DNA of 64,000 bases from Candidatus Thiodiazotropha endoloripes (GTDB lineage Bacteria; Pseudomonadota; Gammaproteobacteria; Chromatiales; Chromatiaceae). The DNA lies in NCBI GenBank assembly GCA_001709035.1, contig LVKA01000015.1, positions 410,663 through 474,662 of the forward strand, given 5' to 3'. The position numbers and the translations under genes are program-made. The notes under the pieces are model-generated. The model made no database searches. It had not been told where the DNA came from and saw nothing but the letters and a program-made list of their open reading frames with translations. This document shows positions 1 through 8,085 of this stretch, piece after piece. Each line of letters starts with the position of its first letter. Positions within the stretch are counted from its first letter, which is position 1.

Positions 1-1714
1 GGCCACGCCCTTTGTCGAGTGAGGATTCAACGATGGAACCGGTAGCCGGTCCATCTTCAACCGCTTGCAACTCAAGCACTTCGGCCTGCAGCAGAATCGC
101 ATCGAGCAGATCATCGATACCGGCGCCGGTTTTCGCCGAGACGCGGACGAACATGGTATCGCCACCCCAGTCTTCGGGGATGACCTCTTCCTGGGAGAGC
201 TCCTGGATCACCCGATCCGGATTGGCCTCCTCCTTATCGATCTTGTTGATCGCCACGATCAGGGGCACTTCGGCCGCCTTGGCGTGCTGGATCGCCTCCT
301 TGGTTTGAGGCATCACACCGTCATCGGCGGCCACCACAAGAATGACGATATCGGTAACTTTGGCGCCACGGGCACGCATTGCGGTAAATGCCGCATGGCC
401 CGGGGTATCGAGAAATGAGACCGTGCCCTTGTCGGTATCCACATGATAGGCGCCGATATGCTGGGTGATGCCACCCGCCTCCCCGGCAGCCACCCGGCTG
501 GTGCGGATGTAGTCGAGCAGAGAGGTCTTACCATGATCGACATGGCCCATGATGGTGACCACCGGAGGACGGTTAACCTGCTCTCCCTGAGTATGGGCAT
601 CCTCCTCCTCACTCAGCAGATCGGCTTCGATATCCTCGTCACGCTGCGCAACCGGCACATGGCCCATCTCTTCGACCACCAGAATGGCGGTATCCCGATC
701 CAGGGTCTGATTGATGGTTACCATCATGCCCATCTTCATCAGCACCTTAATCACTTCGGCGGCTTTGATGGTCATGCGCTGCGCCAGATCGGCAACGGTA
801 ATGTTCTCGGGAACCTTGACCTCATGCACAACCGGAGCGGTTGGGCGCTGGAAGCCGTGCTGGGCATCGCTGGCAGCCGCTGCCGCTGCTCTGCGCTGTT
901 TACCCGGCTTTTTCTTGCGCTTTCCACGCAATCCTTCCGCTACGTGCAGCTCTTTACGGTCAGCCTTTTTGTCATCGCTAAAACCCTTCTCATCGCGACG
1001 ACTGTCTTTACGACCTTTCTTACCGCGGGACGGTTCGGCCTTGGCCTCGGCAGCAGGTTTCGCTTCAACAACCGGCTCAGGTTCTGCAGGGGCTTCTGAT
1101 TTCAACAGCTCTTGCTGACGTTTCACTTCCTCTGCCACTTCTCTTGCGGCCTCTTCTTCAGCCAGGCGTTTGGCTTCCTCTTCGGCTGCAACTCTGGCAG
1201 CTTCCTCTTCCTGTGCTTTTTTCTCGGCGTCTTCCTGTTCTTGGCGCTTGGCAGCTTCGGCCGCCTTACGAGCCTCTACTTCCGCCTCGATTGCGGCACG
1301 CTCTTTCGCCTGATCATCCAGCGCTCTCCGCGCCTCTTCAGCCTGCTTGACCTTGCTCTCATCCGACTCGACATTGGTGCGTTTCACGTAGGTGCGTTTC
1401 TTTCGCACTTCCACGCTCACCGTTTTTGCCGATGCGGCCGATGCACGACTCAGCGTGCGTCCACTCGAGGTGGGCTGGCGCAGTTCACTGACCGTTTTAC
1501 GTCTGAGTGTCACCTTGCTGGGTGCGGTAACCGTTGAGGTCTTCTTTTTGCCATGACTCTCACGCAGATGCAGCAGCAGTTTCGCCTTCTCATCATCGGA
1601 AATCCTATCTTCAGGGCTTTTCGCCTGAATGCCGGCGTCCGCCAACTGTTCCATCAACAGATCGGCAGGAATGCCAACGACATTTGCAAGTTGTGCTACC
1701 GTTACTTCACTCAT
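1..1714 (-). CDS. infB: Translation initiation factor IF-2 (N-terminal part, cut by window edge)
   Basis: GTPase that brings initiator tRNA to the 30S subunit. About 571 codons are visible; the C-terminal domains lie beyond the left edge. The start is the ATG at 1714, giving [13 protein letters not shown], a normal IF2_N domain start; the ATG at 1718 is out of frame and stops at once. After the N-terminal domain comes a long Glu/Ala/Lys/Arg-rich linker (roughly residues 100-250), a second IF2_N-like segment, then the G domain with G1 motif GHVDHGKT at residues 390-397, the DTPGHAAF switch and NKID. It lies 65 bp downstream of nusA in the conserved rimP-nusA-infB order, so the identification is secure. 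Confidence 0.97.
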   Translation of the reverse strand, partial: MSEVTVAQLANVVGIPADLLMEQLADAGIQAKSPEDRISDDEKAKLLLHLRESHGKKKTSTVTAPSKVTLRRKTVSELRQPTSSGRTLSRASAASAKTVSVEVRKKRTYVKRTNVESDESKVKQAEEARRALDDQAKERAAIEAEVEARKAAEAAKRQEQEDAEKKAQEEEAARVAAEEEAKRLAEEEAAREVAEEVKRQQELLKSEAPAEPEPVVEAKPAAEAKAEPSRGKKGRKDSRRDEKGFSDDKKADRKELHVAEGLRGKRKKKPGKQRRAAAAAASDAQHGFQRPTAPVVHEVKVPENITVADLAQRMTIKAAEVIKVLMKMGMMVTINQTLDRDTAILVVEEMGHVPVAQRDEDIEADLLSEEEDAHTQGEQVNRPPVVTIMGHVDHGKTSLLDYIRTSRVAAGEAGGITQHIGAYHVDTDKGTVSFLDTPGHAAFTAMRARGAKVTDIVILVVAADDGVMPQTKEAIQHAKAAEVPLIVAINKIDKEEANPDRVIQELSQEEVIPEDWGGDTMFVRVSAKTGAGIDDLLDAILLQAEVLELQAVEDGPATGSIVESSLDKGRG

Positions 1715-1779
1715 TCATCAGCCTCTCGAATTTGCCTTTTCCATCTGTTGCTTTGTCTTCACCCAGAAACCGGAGTGAC

Positions 1780-3273
1780 CTATTCTGCCTCTTCAAACCA
1801 GGGAGCACGCGCTGTCATGATCAGCTGGCCTGCCCGCTCCTCATCCATGCCGTCAATCTCCATGAGCTCATCGATGGATTGTTCCGCCAGATCCTCCATG
1901 GTCACCACACCCCGGCCGGCCAGGGTAAAGGCGAGCTGCTGATCCATGCCGTCCATATTCAGCAGATCTTCGGCAGGTTCACGGAAAGCCTCTTCATTGG
2001 CAATCGCGCGCGTCAACAGAAAATCCTTTGCTCTGTTGCGCAGCTCTTCTACCAGCTCCTCATCGAACTCCTCAACGGAGTGCATCTCTTCAATTGGTAC
2101 GTAGGCGACTTCATCGACACTGGTAAAGCCTTCCTGTACCAGAATCGCTGCTACATCCTCATCCACATCCAGCTGTTCCATAAAGGAGTCCATATAGCCT
2201 TTCGTTTCCGATTCACTCTTCTCGGAGGCCTGGGCTTCGTCCATGACATTCAGCTCCCAACCGGTCAGCTGACTGGCCAGTCGAACATTCTGTCCACCAC
2301 GTCCGATTGCCTGGGAGAGATTCTCCTCACTGACCGCCACGTCCATGGCATGGGTATCTTCATCAACCACGATGGAGACCACATCTGCCGGTGACATGGC
2401 ATTGATCACAAACTGTGCCGGGTTGTCATTCCACAGAATGATGTCGACCCGCTCACCATTCAGCTCGTTGGAGACAGCCTGCACCCGTGAACCACGCATG
2501 CCGACACAAGCGCCAACCGGATCGATGCGCTGATCCAATGCCTTAACAGCAATTTTGGCACGTAACCCGGGATCCCGCGCTGCACTGCGAATCTCAATCA
2601 GCCCCTCACCCACTTCAGGCACTTCCAGCTTAAACAGCTCGATCAGCAGTTCAGGCATGGTGCGGCTGATAAACAGTTGCGGACCTCTCGGTTCCGATCT
2701 GACTTCATAAAGATAGCCGCGAATCCGATCACCCACCCGGATCGACTCCTTGGGGATCATGTGTTCACGTCCGATGAAGGCCTCCGCATTACCACCCAGG
2801 TCCATGAAGATGTTACCCCGGTCGATGCGTTTCACCACACCGGTGACCAGTTCACCTTCACGCCCTTTGAAGGCCTCGACCACTTTGGCCCGCTCAGCTT
2901 CACGCACCTTCTGTACGATCACCTGTTTTGCGGCCTGTGCGGCAATCCGTCCAAACTCAATGGACTCGATCGGTTCTTCAACGAAGTCACCAATCTGTAC
3001 ATCCGGATCCTCTTCCCGGGCAGCATCCACGATGATCTGCCTCAGTGGTGCGTCCGGCTCATCTTCCGCATAGCTCTCGACAACTTCCCAGCGGCGGTAA
3101 GTATCGTAATCTCCGGAAGCACGATCGATCGCGACCCGAACGAGAATGTCATCTCCATTACGTTTTCTCGTGGCAGACGCCAACGCCGCTTCAATGGCTT
3201 CAAAGATGATGTACTTTTCCACATCTTTTTCATTGGAGACCGCGTCTACGACCAGTAATATCTCTTTACTCAT
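1780..3273 (-). CDS. nusA: Transcription termination/antitermination factor NusA
   Basis: RNA polymerase-binding elongation factor that modulates pausing, intrinsic termination and rRNA antitermination. The protein has about 497 residues, the usual length of the gammaproteobacterial form: an N-terminal RNAP-binding domain ([16 protein letters not shown]), an S1 domain ([22 protein letters not shown]), two KH domains (including [15 protein letters not shown] and [12 protein letters not shown]) and two C-terminal acidic helix-hairpin-helix repeats. An upstream in-frame start exists at 3291, but the ATG at 3273 has a GGGAA ribosome site and begins at the family's conserved N-terminus. It sits 14 bp after rimP and is probably co-transcribed with rimP and infB. 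Confidence 0.97.
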   Translation of the reverse strand: MSKEILLVVDAVSNEKDVEKYIIFEAIEAALASATRKRNGDDILVRVAIDRASGDYDTYRRWEVVESYAEDEPDAPLRQIIVDAAREEDPDVQIGDFVEEPIESIEFGRIAAQAAKQVIVQKVREAERAKVVEAFKGREGELVTGVVKRIDRGNIFMDLGGNAEAFIGREHMIPKESIRVGDRIRGYLYEVRSEPRGPQLFISRTMPELLIELFKLEVPEVGEGLIEIRSAARDPGLRAKIAVKALDQRIDPVGACVGMRGSRVQAVSNELNGERVDIILWNDNPAQFVINAMSPADVVSIVVDEDTHAMDVAVSEENLSQAIGRGGQNVRLASQLTGWELNVMDEAQASEKSESETKGYMDSFMEQLDVDEDVAAILVQEGFTSVDEVAYVPIEEMHSVEEFDEELVEELRNRAKDFLLTRAIANEEAFREPAEDLLNMDGMDQQLAFTLAGRGVVTMEDLAEQSIDELMEIDGMDEERAGQLIMTARAPWFEEAE

Positions 3274-3287
3274 CAATGTTTCCCAAT

Positions 3288-3746
3288 TCAAAATTCCGGT
3301 ATGACTCGAGCCGAATCGATCATCTCGACCGGTATTCGATAGAGTGTCCCGTCTTCTTCAATTAAAACCTGACTATCTTCCACACCGCCCAATTCACCAG
3401 TGAATCGGTGTCGGCCATCAATCTTGGTACGGGTCTTAAGGCGCACCTTGCTACCTTTAAATTGATCAAAGTGCGCTTCTTCAAACAGGGGTCTGTCCAT
3501 ACCTGGTGACGAGACCTCAAGTTGATAGCGCTCCTTGATTGGATCTTCCACATCAAGCACACCACTGATCTGATGACTGACCTGTACACAATCATCCAGC
3601 AAGATGCCTTCCGCATGGTCGATATAGACCCGCAGCAGAGACCCACCTTTACCCTGCCCGGTCAGCTCCACGCCCAGTAACTCATAGCCCAGAAGTTCGA
3701 CCTCCTGACGTATAAGCGTTTTCAGTTTTTCTGGCGCAGACCTCAT
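3288..3746 (-). CDS. rimP: Ribosome maturation factor RimP
   Basis: Cytoplasmic factor needed for 30S subunit maturation. The start chosen at 3746 ([17 protein letters not shown]) gives 152 residues, the usual RimP length, and follows a GGTGGA ribosome site. The reading frame remains open upstream to 3839, but that extension does not resemble the family. The N-terminal alpha/beta domain contains GYELLGVEL and the acidic [19 protein letters not shown] block; the C-terminal SH3-like domain contains the conserved [12 protein letters not shown]. It is first in the rimP-nusA-infB operon, and a terminator-like hairpin lies directly upstream in its leader. Confidence 0.96.
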   Translation of the reverse strand: MRSAPEKLKTLIRQEVELLGYELLGVELTGQGKGGSLLRVYIDHAEGILLDDCVQVSHQISGVLDVEDPIKERYQLEVSSPGMDRPLFEEAHFDQFKGSKVRLKTRTKIDGRHRFTGELGGVEDSQVLIEEDGTLYRIPVEMIDSARVIPEF

Positions 3747-3760
3747 TTTTTCCACCGCAA

Positions 3761-3783
3761 TAAAAAATGGGCACATGGCCCAT
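3761..3783 (-). terminator. Terminator-like hairpin in the rimP leader
   Basis: On the minus strand the sequence ATGGGC-CATGT-GCCCAT is directly followed by a run of six T residues, about 15 nt before the rimP start codon. The form is that of an intrinsic terminator, but it lies between the presumed promoter and the first gene, which suggests an attenuator. In E. coli the rimP-nusA operon also has terminators in its leader and is under NusA feedback; applying that here is inference. Confidence 0.6.
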
Positions 3784-3856
3784 CCTGTCGTAGCAGAAAA
3801 CAGGCAATTCACGCGACGCACCGCCGCGTTGGTAACCACCTATTTTCTAAAATAAA

Positions 3857-3878
3857 AAAACCCCGCTATCGGGGTTTT
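3857..3878 (-). terminator. Intrinsic terminator (usable on both strands)
   Basis: A perfect stem AAAACCCCG / CGGGGTTTT with a CTAT loop, followed by T-rich sequence on the minus strand and by TTTTATTATAA on the plus strand. It lies about 150 bp past the end of the DUF1223 gene and so probably ends the msrB-DUF1223 transcript before the rimP promoter region. Confidence 0.8.
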
Positions 3879-4029
3879 ATTATAATTCACCGCGGCTGAC
3901 AACCGACAGCTATCGCAAAATTCTGGTGCGAATTCTAGCATAGCGCCCAACATCACGCAATTTCAGGATGGTATCTTGTTGGTGGCTCCGATATTCCGAT
4001 CAACTCTTGGGAGTATGGCAGAATTGGGC

Positions 4030-4779
4030 CTATCCAGGCAGCCATCCGCCCACCGCCTGAACCGGCTCACCATTCTCAGGGTTGCTCAACCAGAGTACAA
4101 CCGCCAGGCGCTTGCTGCCGGATCTGGAAAACTCAGGCCAGGGAAGGGACCATTGGCCTGGTCCGCTCTGAACCCGGGAGCGGCTGTGGCTCAACACCAC
4201 GAAATGCTCGCTGAGGGTCCTGCCCCGATTTTCACCGGCGCCAATCTCACTCTGTAGATCAAAACCGAGAATGGCCAGATTCGCCTCCAGACCCTGTTGA
4301 TCGATACCGGCCTGGGGGAAAAATTCGGCCTTAACAGCAACACCGGGCTGCACATCCAAGGTCAACCGACCGACCTTTTTTGCCTCGCCAAGCTCAAGCT
4401 TCGGATGACGAAACCAGCCCCGCCACTCCTTGCCGTTAACCACGAACCCTGGTGTGTAGACGGATCGGATGGCGCCCGATTGACGATACTGCCGCTGCCT
4501 CTGACTGTAGGCCGAGGAGGCAAATCGATCCTGCCAACCCAGGTAGTCCCAGTAGTCCACATGGAAGGCCATCGGAATCAGCTTCTGCCAGAGCCCGGGA
4601 TGACTCTCCAGTTTACCCAGCCAGCGGTCCGCCGGCGGGCAACTGCTGCAGCCGTGGGAGGTAAACAGCTCGACCAGCTGCACCCGCTCTTCCGGACTCT
4701 CAAGTGTCAAGGCTTGAGCTGTCATACCGAGCGGCAGAGTCATCCCCAGCAACAGGGCCAATGCTTGCCGGGAGATCAT
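4030..4779 (-). CDS. DUF1223 family exported thioredoxin-fold protein
   Basis: 249 residues with an N-terminal signal peptide (LALLLGMTLPLGMTAQA) and the DUF1223 family core: VQLVELFTSHGCSSCPPADRW near residues 33-52, with a CSSC motif at Cys44/Cys47, then HVDYWDYLGWQDRFAS and RQYRQSGAIRSVYTPGFVVNG. DUF1223 proteins have a thioredoxin-like fold; a precise biochemical role is not established. The start overlaps the stop of msrB by 4 bp (ATGA), so the two are translationally coupled. The pairing with an exported methionine sulfoxide reductase suggests a role in periplasmic thiol or oxidation repair, possibly electron supply; that is inference. Confidence 0.88.
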   Translation of the reverse strand: MISRQALALLLGMTLPLGMTAQALTLESPEERVQLVELFTSHGCSSCPPADRWLGKLESHPGLWQKLIPMAFHVDYWDYLGWQDRFASSAYSQRQRQYRQSGAIRSVYTPGFVVNGKEWRGWFRHPKLELGEAKKVGRLTLDVQPGVAVKAEFFPQAGIDQQGLEANLAILGFDLQSEIGAGENRGRTLSEHFVVLSHSRSRVQSGPGQWSLPWPEFSRSGSKRLAVVLWLSNPENGEPVQAVGGWLPG

Positions 4780-5270
4780 GAGACATCCGGCACAAACTTC
4801 AGTGCAACCCCATTGTTACAGTAGCGCAGACCGGTAGGTTTCGGTCCATCATTGAAGACATGCCCATGATGACCGCCACAACGGGCGCAGTGGTACTCGG
4901 TACGGGGCCAGATGAGTTTAAAGTCTTTTTTGGTGCCCAGGGCGTCCGGCAGATGGTCATAAAAACTTGGCCAACCGGTACCACTCTCATATTTTGTGCT
5001 GGAGGCAAACAGGGGGTTCTCGCAACCTGCACAGACGAAGGTGCCTTTGCGCTGTTCATGCAGCAACGGGCTGCTGCCGGGCATCTCGGTTCCCTCCTCG
5101 CGTAAAATCCGGAACTGCTCAGGGGTCAGGCGCTCGCGCCACTCCTCCTTGCTCAGATCAAGTTTACCTATTTTAGTCATCTCTTCACCCTGTCTGGCAA
5201 ACACCGAATGACCGACGACCGGCATCACCGCTGCTACACCCAGTAGTTTGATCAAACTTCTTCGCTTCAT
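4776..5270 (-). CDS. msrB: Exported peptide-methionine (R)-S-oxide reductase MsrB
   Basis: Reduces methionine-R-sulfoxide in oxidised proteins. It has 164 residues. The first about 27 (MKRRSLIKLLGVAAVMPVVG) form a twin-arginine-like signal, so the enzyme is probably periplasmic. The SelR domain follows, with the zinc pairs Cys80/Cys83 and Cys128/Cys131 and the catalytic Cys151 in RYCNNG. It forms a two-gene operon with the DUF1223 gene (4-bp overlap). Its upstream region carries the same triple direct repeat found before the adjacent response regulator, suggesting control by that two-component system. Confidence 0.95.
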   Translation of the reverse strand: MKRRSLIKLLGVAAVMPVVGHSVFARQGEEMTKIGKLDLSKEEWRERLTPEQFRILREEGTEMPGSSPLLHEQRKGTFVCAGCENPLFASSTKYESGTGWPSFYDHLPDALGTKKDFKLIWPRTEYHCARCGGHHGHVFNDGPKPTGLRYCNNGVALKFVPDVS

Positions 5271-5643
5271 TCTATATCTCCTGTTACATAGACCAAGGAC
5301 GCGCTGGAGAGTCCAAAGTGGGATAGCTGGTAACGTCCGTCATCACACGGAAACCTTTCAGACCAATCAGGCATTCGCGCTAAAATCGGTTTGAGCGTCA
5401 CTGCACAATCTGCTGATATCAGGGCTTGGATACCCGAGGGGATCTCTGACCAATTCACCTTAAGTCAATCCGACAACTGCGGGAATAACTGTTAGTTCTT
5501 GGCTGCTCTGAATCGATGGAGCCTGATTGTTAAGACAGAAATTATCCCAGCAGATTCACTCGGAATAACTCGGTGCTTTTTGCAGTAAAACCTCGCTTTC
5601 GCCAACGCATGGTGAGAGCTTAGCGGGCAAGCCTCCTCAGAGG
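5271..5643. other. Long untranslated region before msrB
   Basis: Between the operator at 5644-5672 and the msrB start there are about 370 bases. A 63-codon frame (5267-5458, minus) overlaps the msrB start by 4 bp but matches nothing I recognise. Otherwise I see no gene, repeat or terminator here. Confidence 0.4.
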
Positions 5644-5672
5644 TTCACGCAATTATCACAAATGAATCACAA
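5644..5672 (-). promoter_or_regulatory. Triple direct-repeat operator upstream of msrB
   Basis: Read on the minus strand: TTGTGAT (5672-5666), TTGTGAT (5661-5655) and GCGTGAA (5650-5644), spaced exactly 11 bp apart. The 29-bp block matches the block upstream of the response regulator gene (8043-8071) at 26 positions, in the same orientation. Direct repeats with an 11-bp period are typical of OmpR/PhoB-family response regulator sites. It lies 374 bp before msrB. Confidence 0.7.
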
Positions 5673-5698
5673 GTGGGTTTGTGGGGTTGGCGGCTGGT

Positions 5699-7168
5699 TT
5701 AGGCTAGCGGCAAGGTGAAGCTGAAACAGGCCCCGCCATGCTGATGATTGGACGCAGAGATGGTGCCACCCTGTAACTCCACCATGCGGCGGGCAATCGC
5801 AAGCCCCAGACCGGCATGTCCACCCTCCTTACCCTGCTTGCGCTTACGGAAAAATGGATCGAAGAGGTGCGCCAGTTCCGCTTCATCGATACCCTCCCCA
5901 TCGTCCATGACCTCCACCAGGGCAAATTCTGCTTGCTGAGAAATGTTCAGCGTGACGCTGCCTCCCGTTTCACAATGATCAATCGCGTTGCCAATCAGGT
6001 TGTCCAGCACCCGTTCGGTCATGGCGAAATCCGCTTTCACCTGAGGCGGTGACTGGGGCAGATGCCATTTCACCTCGACCTGATGCTGCTGCGCTGGCAG
6101 CTGAAACTTCTGAATCACATCCTGAACCAGCTCCGCCAACGCCATGGGTTCGCACACCGGTTTGGTCTCTCTCGCCTCCAGCTGGGCCAGCTCAAACAGA
6201 TCCTCAAGCATCTCCTTCAGGCGTTCGCTCTGTTTGAGGGCGATATTCAGATAATCCTGTTGCGACTCACCATCACGCTCTCCCTGCTCCATATGCAGGG
6301 TTTCAAGATAACCGTGCAGCACAGCCAGTGGGGTTCTCAGATCATGGGATACCTGGGCCACCAACTCCCGGCGCAGCTTGTCCTGCTGCTTCAGCTGGCC
6401 CCACTGATCGGCAATTCGCTGTGCCATCTTCTCGAATGCAGCACCCAGCCGTTCGACTTCATCTCCGCCAGGATCAAAACTCTCCGGCAGCTGTTGATGG
6501 CGGGTAAAACCACTCTGCTGGAATGCCGTCATCACACTGGAGAGTCGTTGCAGGCGACGCGTCAGCCAGTGAAACAGCAACAGTCCGGTGAGCAGACCAA
6601 AGCCCATACTGACCGCTACGGCGCCGGCACTGTAGCGCAGCGCATAGCTGTCCAATACCGCCTGCTCGGCATTATCGTACTCTTCACCCCTAAGCACCAC
6701 ATAGAGGTAACCGTCAGGCATATCACCAGCCGGCACCTCGGTCACAGAGAAAGCTTTTCGCCTTTCATGGGAACGGGGATCATCTCCCAACAGAGGAAAG
6801 CCTTCACCCCGCATAAAGGCATCGATCGGCTCCAGGTCGACCTGTTTGCGTTTTACTTTCCCCGCATCCGCCGAGAAGGCGAGAATCGTCCCCTGCTTGT
6901 CCAGCAGATAGATCTCGATACTCGGATTGATGTCCATGTAGTCACTGAAGGTTTTCTTCAGCGCCAGATCGTTCATCTCCCCATCGATCACCAGGCGGCG
7001 ATCCGCCACAATGCGTTGCGCCAGATCCCGGTTGAAGTGCTGAGTGATCTCCTGCATATAGCGATTGGTGGTGACCAGGGTGATCAGGGTATAGAGAAGC
7101 CCGGTTACCAGAAACAGGCCGATCAGGGCAAGCGAGAGACGGGCATAGAGGGATTGAAACATGCGCAC
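5699..7168 (-). CDS. Sensor histidine kinase (HAMP type)
   Basis: Membrane kinase that partners the adjacent OmpR-family regulator. 489 residues: TM1 about 10-33, a small periplasmic sensor domain about 34-178, TM2 about 180-203, HAMP, then HisKA with phospho-acceptor His275 in VSHDLRTPL, and an HATPase_c domain with N-box residues Asn390/Asn394, G1 box DDGEGI (422-427) and G2 box AGLGLA. The architecture resembles CpxA/BaeS/HprS-type sensors. It lies 45 bp downstream of the regulator gene, in the same operon. The stimulus is unknown; the msrB neighbour and shared operator suggest envelope oxidation stress. Confidence 0.93.
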   Translation of the reverse strand: MRMFQSLYARLSLALIGLFLVTGLLYTLITLVTTNRYMQEITQHFNRDLAQRIVADRRLVIDGEMNDLALKKTFSDYMDINPSIEIYLLDKQGTILAFSADAGKVKRKQVDLEPIDAFMRGEGFPLLGDDPRSHERRKAFSVTEVPAGDMPDGYLYVVLRGEEYDNAEQAVLDSYALRYSAGAVAVSMGFGLLTGLLLFHWLTRRLQRLSSVMTAFQQSGFTRHQQLPESFDPGGDEVERLGAAFEKMAQRIADQWGQLKQQDKLRRELVAQVSHDLRTPLAVLHGYLETLHMEQGERDGESQQDYLNIALKQSERLKEMLEDLFELAQLEARETKPVCEPMALAELVQDVIQKFQLPAQQHQVEVKWHLPQSPPQVKADFAMTERVLDNLIGNAIDHCETGGSVTLNISQQAEFALVEVMDDGEGIDEAELAHLFDPFFRKRKQGKEGGHAGLGLAIARRMVELQGGTISASNHQHGGACFSFTLPLA

Positions 7169-7213
7169 CTCACAAACCCGGCGGCAGCCGGAGCGTAAAC
7201 TGATCTCGACCGT

Positions 7214-7930
7214 TCACGCGTCACTCCGTTGATCGCGAAATTTGTAACCCACACCCCAAACCGTCAACACATACTGCGGTTCAGAGGGATCTTGCTCGAT
7301 CTTTGAGCGTAACCGATTGATGTGGGAGTTCACCGTGTGTTCGTAACCGTCGTGGTTGTAGCCCCAAACCTTATCGAGCAGTTGAATGCGACTGAAAACA
7401 CGACCGGGATGGCGGGCAAAAAACAGCAGCAGATCGAACTCTCTGGCGGTCAGATCCACCAGTTCGCCTTCGACCTGAACCGAGCGTTTGTTGACATCGA
7501 TGTAGAGACCGCCCCGTTCAATACTCGCCTGCTCGGTGATGCCTTTAGTATCCTCCTTCAAGGCATCAATACGCCGGAACAGAGCTTTGATTCGAGCCAT
7601 CAGTTCAGGCACGCTGAACGGCTTGGTCAGATAGTCATCCGCTCCCATCTCCAGACCCAACACCCGGTCGAGCTCGGTCGACTTGGCCGTCAGCATCAGA
7701 ATCGCCACATACTCTTCGGCACTACGCATCTTGCGGCACAGGGTCAAACCATCCGTATCGGGCAGCATCAAATCGAGTATCACCAATTGATAGCTGTTTT
7801 TTCTGAACAGCTCCATGGCTGCTGCACCGTTACTCGCAATATCCGCGTCGTAACCAGCATCCTGCAGATGTTTTTGCACCAGATGGGCAATATCCGGCTC
7901 ATCTTCAACGATCAGTAACTTACGTTGCAT
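7214..7930 (-). CDS. OmpR-family response regulator
   Basis: 238 residues. The receiver domain (1-120) has Glu9/Asp10, phospho-acceptor Asp53 in LVILDLMLPD, Thr81 and Lys103. The C-terminal winged-helix DNA-binding domain (about 135-232) has the usual LTAREFDLLLFFARHPGRVFSR, EHTVNSHINRLRSKIE and VWGVGYKF blocks. It is the first gene of the operon with the kinase. Its promoter region holds three 11-bp-spaced repeats overlapping the expected -35, a sign of autoregulation. It resembles the CpxR/BaeR/HprR group, but I cannot assign an orthologue. Confidence 0.94.
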   Translation of the reverse strand: MQRKLLIVEDEPDIAHLVQKHLQDAGYDADIASNGAAAMELFRKNSYQLVILDLMLPDTDGLTLCRKMRSAEEYVAILMLTAKSTELDRVLGLEMGADDYLTKPFSVPELMARIKALFRRIDALKEDTKGITEQASIERGGLYIDVNKRSVQVEGELVDLTAREFDLLLFFARHPGRVFSRIQLLDKVWGYNHDGYEHTVNSHINRLRSKIEQDPSEPQYVLTVWGVGYKFRDQRSDA

Positions 7931-8028
7931 TTAATCAATCAATTCCAGTTATAGGTATAGGTTGCGGTTGGTCTTTATCTTAGGGCCTGTTAACACTAAT
8001 CCTCTTTAACTAGCGATTGAATCAAAAA

Positions 8029-8071
8029 TCTATAGCGCGACTTTCACGTAATTATCACAAAACAATCACAA
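8029..8071 (-). promoter_or_regulatory. Response-regulator promoter with triple direct-repeat operator
   Basis: Minus-strand repeats TTGTGAT (8071-8065), TTGTGAT (8060-8054) and ACGTGAA (8049-8043) are followed 8 nt later by a TATAGA -10-like hexamer (8034-8029). The expected -35 position (about 8057-8052) falls inside the middle repeat, as in class II activation by OmpR-type regulators. The same block recurs upstream of msrB with 3 mismatches in 29 bp. Regulator identity is inferred from position. Confidence 0.68.
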
Positions 8072-8085
8072 CTGCAGTCGACACC

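Noticed and set aside
3747-4029. Possible tRNA gene upstream of rimP, as in E. coli metY-rimP
   Set aside because: No cloverleaf, TTCGA T-loop or CCA end could be found in this interval.
5267-5458. 63-codon minus-strand frame overlapping the msrB start
   Set aside because: No ribosome site of note, no family resemblance and no signal features; the 4-bp overlap alone is weak support.
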